Below, piece by piece: positions 1 through 9,500 of a stretch of DNA of 64,000 nucleotides. Position 1 is the first letter of the stretch, and every line of letters starts with the position of its first letter. This DNA comes from Stella humosa (GTDB taxonomy: Bacteria > Pseudomonadota > Alphaproteobacteria > ATCC43930 > Allostellaceae), in contig NZ_AP019700.1 of assembly GCF_006738645.1 (NCBI RefSeq), forward strand, positions 5,452,351 through 5,516,350, in the 5' to 3' direction. A model generated the notes under the pieces. That model had not been told where the DNA came from. It saw nothing but the letters and a program-made list of their open reading frames with translations, and made no database searches. The position numbers and the translations under genes were made by a program.

Positions 1-22
1 GCTCGTAAATTCGGCGGCCGGG

Positions 23-796
23 CTAACCCGAGGATGGGAAGCGCGGCCGGCCGTGGCGCCAGTCGCCGCGAAGCGCCTGCAGGACGGCGAGCGCGGCAAT
101 GGCCGCGGTATCGGCGCGAAGCACGCGGGGCCCGAGACTGGCCGGGCTAACAAACGGCAGTTCGCGCAACCGGTCAAGCTCCGCCCGTGCGAACCCGCCC
201 TCCGGCCCGGTCAGCACCGCCCATGGCCCGTCATGATCGCATTGGCCCAGCACCTCTGCCACCGGCGGGGCCGTGCCCGATTCGTCGCCGAGGAGGATGC
301 GGCGGTCAGTCTGCCAGGCGCCGAGCATCGCCATGAGATCGACCGGCGGGCGGACCTCGGGGATGCTGAGCCGGCCGGTCTGCTCGGCGGCCTCCCGGGC
401 GTTGGCGCGCAGGCGCTCGTCGTTCACGCGCTCGACCGCCGTATGTCGGGTGAAGACCGGCCACAGCACCGACACGCCGAGCTCGGTCGCCTTCTCGGCC
501 AGGAAATCCAGGCGCGCACGCTTGATCGGCGCGAAGGCGAGCCACAGGTCGGGTTCGGCGACCTGGGGACGAAGCTGCCGGACGAGGGCGGCAGAGGCCC
601 AGCCCTTGCCTATTCCGTCCAGGCGCGCGAGCCACTCCCCGTCACGGCCGTTGAACAGCGCCACATGGTCGCCTGGCTCCAGACGCAATACGGAGCGCAC
701 CAGATGCGCCTGCCCCTCGTCCAGCCCGACCACGGCCTCGGGCCCGAGATCGGCTGCGACATGAAGTCGGGTCTGGACGCGCGGCTGGTCGGTCAT
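23..796 (-). CDS. rsmE: 16S rRNA (uracil(1498)-N3)-methyltransferase RsmE
   Basis: 257-residue SPOUT methyltransferase that methylates U1498 of 16S rRNA using S-adenosylmethionine. Family motifs are visible in order: EKATELGV (about residues 101-108), EQTGR (138-142), the knot motif GPEGGF (197-202) and LGPRVLRADTA (221-231). The ATG at 796 gives the usual length. The frame stays open far upstream, but that extension is arginine- and glutamine-rich low-complexity sequence opposite ubiA and is not protein-like. The gene is divergent from ubiA, with 114 bases between the two starts. Confidence 0.93.
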   Translation of the reverse strand: MTDQPRVQTRLHVAADLGPEAVVGLDEGQAHLVRSVLRLEPGDHVALFNGRDGEWLARLDGIGKGWASAALVRQLRPQVAEPDLWLAFAPIKRARLDFLAEKATELGVSVLWPVFTRHTAVERVNDERLRANAREAAEQTGRLSIPEVRPPVDLMAMLGAWQTDRRILLGDESGTAPPVAEVLGQCDHDGPWAVLTGPEGGFARAELDRLRELPFVSPASLGPRVLRADTAAIAALAVLQALRGDWRHGRPRFPSSG

Positions 797-910
797 GGGG
801 CGAGGGGAGTTATCCGTACGGGCGGGAGACGGCCGGATACTGCCGTCGCGTGCCGGCCACCACAAGCCTGGGCACTTGTCCCGCGGTCGCCGTCCGATCA
901 CATTCGCGCC

Positions 911-1858
911 ATGATCGACATGCCCCCCCGATCGGCCGGGCCGGCCGCCCAGGACGCCACCGACATCCGCCGCGGCGGCTGGCTGGAGCGATGGCTGCCG
1001 GCCGCCGTCGGGCCGTACGCCCGGCTGGCGCGGCTCGACCGGCCCATCGGCACTTGGCTGCTGCTCTTCCCCGCCTGGTGGGCGATCACCCTGGCGGGGC
1101 CGCCCGGGGCCGCGCCGGACTGGCGCCTGCTGTTGCTGTTCGCGGTCGGCGCCCTGGTCATGCGCGGTGCCGGCTGCACGATCAACGACATCGTCGACCG
1201 GGACTTCGATGCCCGCGTGGCCCGCACCCGGTCCCGGCCGATCCCGTCGGGGGAGGTGTCGGTCCTGCAGGCCTTCCTGTTCCTGGGCCTGCAGTGCCTG
1301 GTCGGGCTGGTCATCCTGGTGCAGTTGCCGTCGTTGTCGATCCAGCTCGGGGTGGGGGTGCTTGGCCTGGTCGCCCTCTACCCCTTCATGAAGCGCATCA
1401 CCTGGTGGCCGCAGTTCTTCCTCGGCCTGACGTTCAACTGGGGGGCGTTGCTCGGCTGGGCGGCGGTGGCGGGAGAGGTGCCGCTGGCTGCGTTCCTGCT
1501 CTATGCCGGCGGCATCGCCTGGACGCTCGGCTACGACACGATCTACGCCCACCAGGACAAGGAAGACGATCTCCGGATCGGCGTGAAGTCCTCCGCCCTG
1601 GCGCTCGGCAGCGCGACCCGGCCGTGGCTGCTCGTGTTCTATGCGGTGGCCCTCGGGCTGTTCGCCGCGGCCGGCATTGCGGCCGGCACCGGCTGGCCGT
1701 ACCTGGCGGGCATCCTCGTCTCCGGGCTGCTGCTGCTGCACCAGGCGACGACGGTGGATCTCGACGATCCCGTGTGGTGCAAGCGGCACTTCCAGGCCAA
1801 CCGGCTGGTCGGCTGGGCCATCTTCCTGGGGGCGGTGGCCGATCGCCTGCTGGGCTGA
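911..1858 (+). CDS. ubiA: 4-hydroxybenzoate polyprenyltransferase UbiA
   Basis: 315-residue integral membrane prenyltransferase that attaches the polyprenyl chain to 4-hydroxybenzoate in ubiquinone synthesis. The first Mg-diphosphate motif NDIVDRDFD is at residues 92-100. The second aspartate-rich site, YDTIYAHQDKEDD, is at 208-220. Both sit among about eight hydrophobic segments. The ATG at 911 gives the normal UbiA length. The same frame is open upstream, but only as the antisense shadow of rsmE. Confidence 0.94.
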   Translation: MIDMPPRSAGPAAQDATDIRRGGWLERWLPAAVGPYARLARLDRPIGTWLLLFPAWWAITLAGPPGAAPDWRLLLLFAVGALVMRGAGCTINDIVDRDFDARVARTRSRPIPSGEVSVLQAFLFLGLQCLVGLVILVQLPSLSIQLGVGVLGLVALYPFMKRITWWPQFFLGLTFNWGALLGWAAVAGEVPLAAFLLYAGGIAWTLGYDTIYAHQDKEDDLRIGVKSSALALGSATRPWLLVFYAVALGLFAAAGIAAGTGWPYLAGILVSGLLLLHQATTVDLDDPVWCKRHFQANRLVGWAIFLGAVADRLLG

Positions 1859-1955
1859 CGGCTGCCCCATAAATTCCACTTCCCGGTCATGAACCGGACA
1901 GGGGGGTGGCGCGACCTAGGGGCATCGACTTCCTGCCTGCCCCGAGAGACGCGCC

Positions 1956-2525
1956 ATGACCCGCTGGATCCTCGCCATTCTCGTTCTGGTCGCCACCGCC
2001 GCCCCCGTCGTGGGCGATCGCAGCCCCGCCGACCGGGCGCTGCGCCAGGGCGACCGTGCCGAGGCGGTGCGGATCTGGAGCGCTCAGGCGGCCCAGGGCG
2101 ACCGGGAGGCCCAGCATCGCCTGGGCTACGCCCTGGAAGAGGGCATCGGCGCCGCGGCCGATCCGGTTCGTGCCGCCCACTACTACCTCGCCGCCGCCCG
2201 CCAGGGCCATGTCGGTGCCCAGACCGCCTTGGCAGAGATGCTGCACGCCGGCCGCGGCGTGGACCGGGATGCGGCCGAAGCGTTCATCTGGGCGATGGCC
2301 GCCGCCGACCAGGGCAGCGGCTCGGCCGCCTACCTGCTGGGCCGGCTCTATCTCGAAGGTGAGGCGGTGACCGCCAACCCGGTCGAGGGCTTCCGCTGGT
2401 TCCTGGTGGCCGAGCGTCGGGGCCACGTGTCGGCCGCCCACAATCGCCGCGCTTCCGGCCGGCTGATCGGCATGGAGCAGCGCCGCGACATCCGCAGCGC
2501 GGTCGTGCAGCAGATCGCCTACTGA
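1956..2525 (+). CDS. secreted Sel1-repeat (TPR-like) protein
   Basis: 189-residue protein starting with a cleavable-type signal peptide (about residues 1-20, ending APVVG). Sel1-like repeats follow. The A-x-x-x-LG core recurs as QHRLGYALEEG, AQTALAEMLHAG and AAYLLGRLYLEG, with linkers rich in A and D. Such repeats are protein-protein interaction scaffolds, usually periplasmic in Gram-negatives. The partner and role are unknown. The gene converges on the MFS transporter gene, with only three bases between the stops. Confidence 0.75.
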   Translation: MTRWILAILVLVATAAPVVGDRSPADRALRQGDRAEAVRIWSAQAAQGDREAQHRLGYALEEGIGAAADPVRAAHYYLAAARQGHVGAQTALAEMLHAGRGVDRDAAEAFIWAMAAADQGSGSAAYLLGRLYLEGEAVTANPVEGFRWFLVAERRGHVSAAHNRRASGRLIGMEQRRDIRSAVVQQIAY

Positions 2526-2528
2526 GCG

Positions 2529-3749
2529 CTACGCCGCCGGCCGGGCTGCACCGAGCCGGCGGAGCAGCAGAAGGCCGGCCAGGCTGACCACCGCCAGGTG
2601 ACCGAAGCCCAATCCCCAGCCTGACGTCCCGTTTCCCCCGCCCAGGTCGAGCGCCAGGCCGACCCCCAGCGGTCCGATCAGCCCCCCGGCATAGCCGGCC
2701 ATGCTATGGAGCCCCAGTGTGGCGCCCCGCAACCCGGGCTCGGCCACCTGCACGGTTCCGCTCGTGAGGGCCGAGCTGTCGAGGTAGACCACGGCCATCC
2801 AGACGACCAGCAGGATCGGCGCCAGCCAGGGGATGGCGACGCCGACCCAGCCGACGGCAACCGCCAATCCGCCCCCGGCCAGCATCGCCACCGTGACGAG
2901 ACCGCGACGGCCCAATCGGATCGCCAGTTCGTTGCCGCAAAGGGAGCTGGCGATGCCGACGATGCCCGCGAGCGTGAATATCATGGTCGGGCTCGCCCAC
3001 AGACCGTCCGCGTCGACGAGGGCCGTTGCCAGGAAGGTGACGCCCCAGGCGCGCAGGGCGGCCATCTCCCAGGTATGGACGGCATAGCCCACGATCCAGC
3101 CGACAGCGCGGCGGTTGCGTAGAACAGGCCCGAAGGCAAGTAGCCGACGGGGCTGCTGCGGCTGGGCTGGTGTGGTCGCCGGAAACCACAAGGCAGCGAT
3201 GAAGAAGCCGGTCGCGGCCGCGAAGCCACCCGTCCGGAACGACGCCGCCTCGCCCCAGATTGCGGCCGCGGCACCAGCAACGGCGAAGGACAGCGCGCTG
3301 GCCGCACCGACGGCAGCCGCATGCCACGAGACCGCCCGCGCCTGACGATCGCCGTCGAGCCCGTCCGCCAGGATCTTCAGCCCTGGCATGTAGGCTCCGG
3401 CCCAGCCGATGCCGGCCAGCGCACGGAACAGAAAGGCCGACCAGAACCCGTCCGCCAGAAAGCCGAAGCCAAGATGGGCGGCCGCCGTCAGGCCAGCGCC
3501 AAGGAGGTAGATCCGGCGGGCTGGCAGCCGGTCCGTCAGAGCCAGCAGCACCGGCACGCTGGCGACGTAGCCGGCGAAGAATATGCCGACCAGCCATCCC
3601 GCCTCGGTCCGGGTCAAATGCCAGTGGTCAATGTAGGTCGGCAGCAGGGCCGGAAGCGTGAAAGCCCCGATCTGCGTCAGCATCTGGGCCGCGATCACCG
3701 CCCATAGCAGCCGCGTGCCCGGCTGGACCTTCAGGGTTCGGACCATCAT
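2529..3749 (-). CDS. MFS transporter
   Basis: 406-residue major facilitator with about twelve hydrophobic segments in two halves. After the second helix there is an MFS-A-like loop (LLALTDRLPARRIYL, about residues 67-81). The sequence resembles the cyanate/nitrate-type YbfB-like MFS group, but the substrate cannot be read from it. Two adjacent start codons (3749 and 3746) are possible. It is separated from the atp operon by a hairpin terminator, so it is probably transcribed independently. Confidence 0.8.
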   Translation of the reverse strand: MMVRTLKVQPGTRLLWAVIAAQMLTQIGAFTLPALLPTYIDHWHLTRTEAGWLVGIFFAGYVASVPVLLALTDRLPARRIYLLGAGLTAAAHLGFGFLADGFWSAFLFRALAGIGWAGAYMPGLKILADGLDGDRQARAVSWHAAAVGAASALSFAVAGAAAAIWGEAASFRTGGFAAATGFFIAALWFPATTPAQPQQPRRLLAFGPVLRNRRAVGWIVGYAVHTWEMAALRAWGVTFLATALVDADGLWASPTMIFTLAGIVGIASSLCGNELAIRLGRRGLVTVAMLAGGGLAVAVGWVGVAIPWLAPILLVVWMAVVYLDSSALTSGTVQVAEPGLRGATLGLHSMAGYAGGLIGPLGVGLALDLGGGNGTSGWGLGFGHLAVVSLAGLLLLRRLGAARPAA

Positions 3750-3796
3750 GGGAGGGTCGCCCCGGGCTTCCGAGCGGTCGCGGGATGCTGGAAATG

Positions 3797-3825
3797 AAAA
3801 GGGCGAACCAACGGCTCGCCCTTTT
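3797..3825 (-). terminator. bidirectional hairpin terminator after the atp F0 operon
   Basis: Perfect 10-bp stem (3797-3806 with 3816-3825) and 9-base loop. The stem begins AAAA and ends TTTT, so both strands carry a U-tract. It lies 24 bases past the atpF stop, and the MFS gene starts 48 bases further on. It probably ends the atp transcript. Confidence 0.8.
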
Positions 3826-3849
3826 CGCGGTCTCAGGCCAAGCGAGCGG

Positions 3850-4332
3850 TCAGTGCAAGCGCTGGGGCAGCTCCGCCGCAGCCTGGTCGATCAGCTTGTC
3901 GGCCGTGGTGCGATCGAGATTCTCGACGATCAGCTGGCGGGTTGCCGCCATCGCCGCCTCCACCGTGGCCGCGCGGACCTCGGCCAAGGCCTGGGCCTCG
4001 CTCTGGGCGATGCGATCGAGCGCCAGTTGCCGCCGGCGGGCGATCTGCTGGGCCAGCTCGGCTTCGCCGTTGGCGCGGATGCGCTCGGCTTCCGCCTTGG
4101 CGTGGGCCACGATGGCCTCCGCCTCGGACAGGGCCTCGGCCTGCTTGCGCTGGTACTCGGCCAGCATCCGCTGGGCGTCCTCGCGCAGCCGGCGCGCTTC
4201 TTCCAGTTGCAACCGTACCTTGGCGGCATGGCCGTCGAGGACACCGGCAATCGCCTTGCCGGCCGGCTTCCACACCAGCGCCACGAAGATGACGAAGGCG
4301 ACCAGAACCCAGAAGTCGGGATTGGAGAACAT
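3850..4332 (-). CDS. atpF: F0F1 ATP synthase subunit b
   Basis: 160-residue stator subunit. It has an N-terminal membrane anchor (FWVLVAFVIFVALVW, about residues 7-21) and then a long charged alpha-helical stalk (residues 30-155) rich in A, E, R and Q that pairs with b'. The start overlaps the stop of the preceding b' gene by one base. It is the last gene of the operon and is followed by a strong hairpin terminator. A second b-type gene just upstream is typical of alphaproteobacteria and phototrophs. Confidence 0.93.
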   Translation of the reverse strand: MFSNPDFWVLVAFVIFVALVWKPAGKAIAGVLDGHAAKVRLQLEEARRLREDAQRMLAEYQRKQAEALSEAEAIVAHAKAEAERIRANGEAELAQQIARRRQLALDRIAQSEAQALAEVRAATVEAAMAATRQLIVENLDRTTADKLIDQAAAELPQRLH

Positions 4333-4916
4333 CAGGCGCGCCCCCCGGCGACGGCGTCGACGGCAGCCGCGGCCCGGGCCGGATCAACATCGAACCCGCC
4401 GATCCGCTTGATGGCAGCCACCGCCACCTCGGTCGCGACCTGGCGGACGTTGCCCATCGCCGCCGCCTTGGCTTCGGCGATGCGGGCATCGGCCGCCGCG
4501 GCCTCGCCCTGCAGGACCTGGTTGGCCTCGCGGTCGCGGGCCTCGGCCAGGGCCGTCATGGCGTCGGTCGCCGCCTTGGCCTGCTCGCGGGCCTTGGAAC
4601 GGGCATCGACGAGCGCCCGCTCATAGGCCTGCATCACCGCTTCGGCTTCCGTCCTTGCCTCTTCGGCACGGCGCAGGTCGTCGTTGATGTGGTCGGCCCG
4701 CGTCTCCAGCACCTCGGACACGCGCGGCAATGCCACCCGCGACATGAGGAAGTAGAGCGCCCCGAAGGTGATGGCGAGCCAGATCAGCTGCGGCGCGAAC
4801 TTCGTCGCATCGAGCTGGGGCAGGCCGGCGCCCGACTGCCCTTCGGCCGCCATCGCCGCCGTGGCGGCGAGGGCAGGCACCAGGACAAGACCGGCGGCGA
4901 GGAACCGACCGAACAT
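4332..4916 (-). CDS. atpG: F0F1 ATP synthase subunit b'
   Basis: 194-residue second b-type stator subunit (b'; named atpG, atpX or atpF2 in different genomes). A hydrophobic leader (residues 1-23, ending MAAEG) resembles the extended N-terminus of alphaproteobacterial b'. The membrane segment is LIWLAITFGALYFLMS (about residues 44-59), and a long charged coiled stalk follows. It dimerises with subunit b to hold F1. It lies between atpE and atpF. Confidence 0.9.
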   Translation of the reverse strand: MFGRFLAAGLVLVPALAATAAMAAEGQSGAGLPQLDATKFAPQLIWLAITFGALYFLMSRVALPRVSEVLETRADHINDDLRRAEEARTEAEAVMQAYERALVDARSKAREQAKAATDAMTALAEARDREANQVLQGEAAAADARIAEAKAAAMGNVRQVATEVAVAAIKRIGGFDVDPARAAAAVDAVAGGRA

Positions 4917-4942
4917 CCGCGAAATCCTCGTTCGACCGCTCT

Positions 4943-5167
4943 TTAGGTGAAGAGGATCAGGAACGCGATGAGCAGGGCGAACAGCGCGACGGCTTCCGTC
5001 AGCGCGAAGCCCAGAATGCCGATCGGGAAGACCTGGTCGCGCGCGGCCGGGTTGCGGGCCACGGCAGTGATCAGGTTGGAGAAGATGTTGCCCAGGCCGA
5101 GGCCGACACCGAGCAGAGCGATGACGGCGATACCGGCGCCGATAGCCTTGGCGGCTTGGACTTCCAT
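4943..5167 (-). CDS. atpE: F0F1 ATP synthase subunit c
   Basis: 74-residue proteolipid that forms the proton-driven rotor ring. It has two membrane helices around a polar loop (ARNPAARDQ, about residues 37-45). The proton-carrying glutamate lies in [11 protein letters not shown] in helix 2 (about residue 58). The second helix carries no sodium-type signature that I can recognise, so the coupling ion is taken to be H+. Confidence 0.96.
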   Translation of the reverse strand: MEVQAAKAIGAGIAVIALLGVGLGLGNIFSNLITAVARNPAARDQVFPIGILGFALTEAVALFALLIAFLILFT

Positions 5168-5236
5168 GGTTCTGTTCCTTTTGGCTGGATTGAACGGTTA
5201 GGGGACGGGGCCGAGGATGCGGCTTGCCGGCTTGCT

Positions 5237-5959
5237 CTAGTGAAGGTGGATGGCGTCGTGGAGGTAGAGGCAGGTGAGGATCGTGAAGACGTAGGCCTGC
5301 AGCACCGCCACCAGGATCTCGAAGCCGATCAGCGCGACGTTCACCGCGAGCGGGGCAAAGCCGAAGAAGCCCATCGCCACGGTGAAGATCGCGAACACCT
5401 TCAGCATCGTGTGGCCCGCCATCATGTTGGCGAACAGACGGATGGACAAGCTGACCGGGCGCGACAGGTAGGACAGGATCTCGATCGGGATGATCAGCGG
5501 CGCGGTCGCCAGCGGCGCCCCTTGCGGAAAGAAATAGCTGAAGAAGTGGAGGCCATGCTTGGCTAGCGCCACCAGCGTCACCACCACGAAGACGAACGCC
5601 GCCAGGGCGAAGGTCACGATGATGTGGCTGGTGAAGGTGAAGCTGAAGGGGATCATGCCCAGCAGGTTGCCCGCCAGGATGAACATGAAGAGGGAGAAGA
5701 TCAGGGGGAAGTACTGCCGGCCCTTGCTGCCCACGTTGTCGCGCACCATGCCGGCGACGAAATCGTAGGACATCTCGGCCATCGACTGCCAGCGGCCGGG
5801 AATGAGCGCGCGGCGGCGCATGCCGCCCACCAGGAAGATGGTGACGACGGCGACCGCGATGACCATGAACAGCGACGCGTTGGTAAAGGACGCGTCCGTG
5901 GTCCCGACCGTGATCGGCAGCAGCGGCTTAACCTGAAATTGCTCCAGCGGACCTGCCAA
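5237..5959 (-). CDS. atpB: F0F1 ATP synthase subunit a
   Basis: 240-residue membrane subunit forming the proton half-channels against the c-ring. The essential arginine is in LSIRLFANMMAGH (about residues 165-177), and the C-terminal helix ends near LYLHDAIHLH. There is no ATG near the expected N-terminus. The TTG at 5959 is preceded at normal spacing by an AGGGGGA Shine-Dalgarno, so a TTG start is likely. The gene lies between atpI and atpE. Confidence 0.94.
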   Translation of the reverse strand: MAGPLEQFQVKPLLPITVGTTDASFTNASLFMVIAVAVVTIFLVGGMRRRALIPGRWQSMAEMSYDFVAGMVRDNVGSKGRQYFPLIFSLFMFILAGNLLGMIPFSFTFTSHIIVTFALAAFVFVVVTLVALAKHGLHFFSYFFPQGAPLATAPLIIPIEILSYLSRPVSLSIRLFANMMAGHTMLKVFAIFTVAMGFFGFAPLAVNVALIGFEILVAVLQAYVFTILTCLYLHDAIHLH

Positions 5960-5972
5960 CTTTCGTCCCCCT

Positions 5973-6356
5973 TCAGTCGCGGCCCGCTGAGCCGCGATCG
6001 TCCCCGGATCCCGAACCCGCCTCAGCCGACGGTGCGGCGGGCGATTTGCCCGAAACCATCCCCATTCTCGACACCAGCCGCCAGACGTTCAACGCCCCAG
6101 CCGCGGCACCAAGGAAGAAAAACAATACCAGAAACAGCGGCATCGTCTCGAACGTGCGATCGAGAAACCAGCCGATGCCTACCCCGACGATCAGCGCCGA
6201 CACGAGGTCCACGCCGATGCGGAACGCCCAACCCAGCGAAGAGCGCGAGACCCCGGCGCCCGAACCACCATCCCCGCCCTGATCTTGTTGGCTACGCGCC
6301 TGCGCGAGGCGGTCGCCCAACTCCTTCAGCGACGGGGAACGACGGGGCTCGGTCAT
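5973..6356 (-). CDS. atpI: ATP synthase assembly protein AtpI
   Basis: 127-residue small membrane protein. A polar N-terminus is followed by two helices (about residues 46-64 and 73-90) with the AtpI signature GWFLDRTFETMPLFL between them. AtpI assists assembly of the c-ring. It is first in the F0 operon, 54 bases downstream of a strong promoter. The C-terminal tail is disordered and rich in S, G and D. Confidence 0.9.
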   Translation of the reverse strand: MTEPRRSPSLKELGDRLAQARSQQDQGGDGGSGAGVSRSSLGWAFRIGVDLVSALIVGVGIGWFLDRTFETMPLFLVLFFFLGAAAGALNVWRLVSRMGMVSGKSPAAPSAEAGSGSGDDRGSAGRD

Positions 6357-6409
6357 CGACGGCGTCTACCCCCCGCTCGGGCAAGGGACATCCCCGCCGA
6401 AGCGCGCGG

Positions 6410-6438
6410 ACACTAGGGACGGGGGTTTTTTCTGTCAA
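6410..6438 (-). promoter_or_regulatory. sigma-70 type promoter of the atp F0 operon
   Basis: On the minus strand a consensus -35 TTGACA (6438-6433) is followed after exactly 17 bases by TAGTGT (6415-6410), about 55 bases before the atpI start. This is the clearest housekeeping promoter in the window. The position fits transcription of atpI-B-E-F'-F. Confidence 0.75.
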
Positions 6439-6543
6439 GGGCCAAAACTAGGCCAGCAAGAGCTTGAAAGGACAAGGATATCCGTGGATTGGCAGGGCCG
6501 ATTGCTGCGCCGCGGCAGCAGGTCGCAGCACCGGATCGGCCGA

Positions 6544-9500
6544 TCATCCCGTCTGGCGGATACGCTCGGCGGCCTGCAGGTCGACCGAGACGAGCTGCGA
6601 AACGCCTCGCTCGACCATGGTGACCCCGAACAGCCGGTCCATCCGCGCCATGGTGATGCGGTGGTGGGTGATGATGAGGAAGCGGGTGCCGGTCAGGCCA
6701 CCGATGCGCGAGACCAGCGCACAGAAGCGGTCGACGTTGGCGTCGTCCAGTGGCGCATCGACCTCGTCCAGCACGCAGATCGGCGACGGGTTGGTCTGGA
6801 ACACGGCGAACAGCAGGGCAAGCGCGGTCAGCGCCTGCTCACCGCCCGACAGCAGCGACATCACCTGCAGCTTCTTGCCGGGCGGGCTCGCCATGATCTC
6901 CAGCCCGGCTTCCAGCGGGTCCTCGGCATCGGTCATGGCAAGGTGCGCGCGGCCGCCGCCGAACAGGCCGACGAACAGTTCCTGGAAATGGGCGTTCACC
7001 TTGTCGAACGAACCCAGCAGGCGCTCGCGCCCTTCCTTGTTGAGGGCGCCGATGCCCTGGCGCAGGCGCTGGATGGCGCCGGTCAGGTCGGCGCGTTCGG
7101 CGATCAGGCCCTGGATACGCGTCTCCAGCTCGCTCGCCTCCTGCTCGGCCATCAGGTTGACCGGGCCGATCGACTCGCGCTCGCGCAGCAGGCGCTCCAG
7201 GCGGCGCTCGATCTCGGCCGGGTCGGCGGGCGGGGCGTCGGGCGCGATCTCGGCCAGGCCGGGCAGGTCGACCGGGCGGGCGTCGACGCGCTCGCGGATG
7301 CGCTCCAGCAGTGCGGCGCGGGCGTGCATGGCCTGCTCGGACGCGGCCTCGGCGCGCACCCGGTCCTCGCGCGCGCCGGCAAGGGCCGCATCGGCCGCCT
7401 TGCGCTGGCGCTGGGCCTCGGCATGCTCGGCCTCGGCGGCGGCCAGCACCGTGGCCGCGGCCGTGCGGGCCTCGGCCGCCGCCGCGGTGCGGGCGACGAG
7501 ACTGGCCCGGTCGCGGGCGATTTCTTCCGGCCGCGAGGCGAGCAGCGCCTCCTCGGCCCGGGCGGCTTCTGCGCGCTCCGCCAGCGTGGCGAGCTGGCCG
7601 GCCGAGCCTTCGCTGCGCGTGCGCCAGCCGGCCAGCTCGGTCGCGATGCGGGCCAGGCGCTCGCGCCGGGCGGCGGCTTCGCGCAGCAGCCGGTCGTGGC
7701 CGCTCTGCCGCTCCGCCTGCATCAGGCGCAGTTCGGCCAGGCGGCCGCGCAACCGCTCGACCTCGTCCCGGCCGGCGCGCGTGTCGGGAAGGGCCGCCCG
7801 CTCGCCGGCGATGGCATCGGCGGCGGCCTGGGCCTCGGCCAGTTCGGCGGCTATCCGTTCCAGGCGGGCGACCGCGGCGGCCAGCCGGCTCGCCGTCTGG
7901 GCTGCCTCCCGATCGAGGGCGGCCAGCCGGTCGCGGCTGCGGGCAAAGCCCGAGAGGGCGGCCGACTGGGCGTCGCGGGCGGCCCGCTCGGCCTTCTGGG
8001 CCTCGGCACGGGCGGCATCGGCCGCGGCCGATTGCTGGCGCAGGTGCTGGGCCGCGGCGTCGGCATCGGCGAAAAGGCGGCTGACCTCGGCCAGCCGGTT
8101 GCGCTGGCTAAGCCGCTGGGTCGCGGCCGACGGCGTGCCCGCGGCAATCGTCACCCCGTCCCAGCGCCACAGGTCGCCCGCCCGGGTGACCAGGCGCTGG
8201 CCCGGCAGCAGGTCCGGCGCCAGCCGGGCACCGGCGGCACGGTCGGCGACGATGCCGATCTGGCCCAGGCGACGCGCCAACGCCGGGGGGCCGGACACAT
8301 GCCGCGACAGGGCCTCGGCCTCTGCTGGCAGGGGGGCCGGGTCGGGATAGGGGGGAAAGGCCGTCCAGCGCGCAGCCCCGATCCCTTCCGCCGGAATCTC
8401 GAGGTCATCGCCCAATGCCGCGCCCAGCGCCGCCTCGTAGCCCATGGCAACCGTCATCGCATCGACGATCGGCGGGCCGCCCGGGGTGACGCGCGTCAGC
8501 AGGCGCTCGAGCGCGGTCCGCTCGGCATTGAACTCGGTTCGCTTGCCCTCGGCCGCGCGCAGGGCGGTGGCGGCCGACGCCTGGACGGCCTCGGCCTCGG
8601 TTCGCGCCGCCTCGGCCTGGGCGGCGCGCTCGCGCAGCGTGGCCACCAGGGCTTCGGCCTCGGCCACCGCCTGGCGGGCCTGCGCCATGTCGGCTTCGGC
8701 CACCGCCGAGGCCTGCCACTGGGCATGCTCCCGACTGGCCGCCTCGCTGTCCCGGCGCAGGCGGGCCAAGCGGTCGGCCGCACCGGCGGCCTGCCGTTCC
8801 AGGGCGGCGCGGCGGGCATCCTCGGCCGCGGTCCGCTGGGTCGCCTCGGCCAGCCGCCGGTCCTGCTCGGCGACCGCGTCCTTGGTCTCGCGCAGCAGCG
8901 TGAGGGCGGCCGCGGCCACCTCGTCCTCGCCGGCGCGAGCCGCCTCCAGTTCCGCCGCCTCGGCATCGAGCCTGCCGACGGCGGCCACCGCGTCGGCCGC
9001 AAACCCACGCTCGCGCCGTTCGTCTGCGGCAAGCTGGGTCAGGCGCTGGGCGACCTGCGCGCGGGCGGCCGCGACCCGTGCTTCCTCCGCATCGAGCGCC
9101 TGGCGCTGGCCCGACAGTTCGAGCAGAGCCGCGGCGGCCTCGGCCGCACGTTCGCGCAGGTCGGGCAGGGACTGGCCGGACGTCTCCTCGCGCTGGGCGG
9201 CCCCTTCGGCCGTGGCCGTGCGCTCGGTGACCGTCCGGATGGCGGCCTCCGTCGCAGCAGAAGTCGCCGAGGCGTTCGCCACGGCTGCTCGCCATTGCCA
9301 GTGCAGCAGCAGCGCCTCGGTGCGGCGGATCTGTTCGCCCACCTTGCGATAGCGGGTCGCCTGGCGCGCCTGCTTGCGAAGCTGTTCCAACTGGCCTTCC
9401 AGCGTCGTGATGACGTCGTCGAGCCGCGTCAGGTTCTGCTCGGCCGCGCGCAGGCGGAGTTCCGCCTCGTGCTTGCGCGCATGCAGGCCGGCGATGCCGG

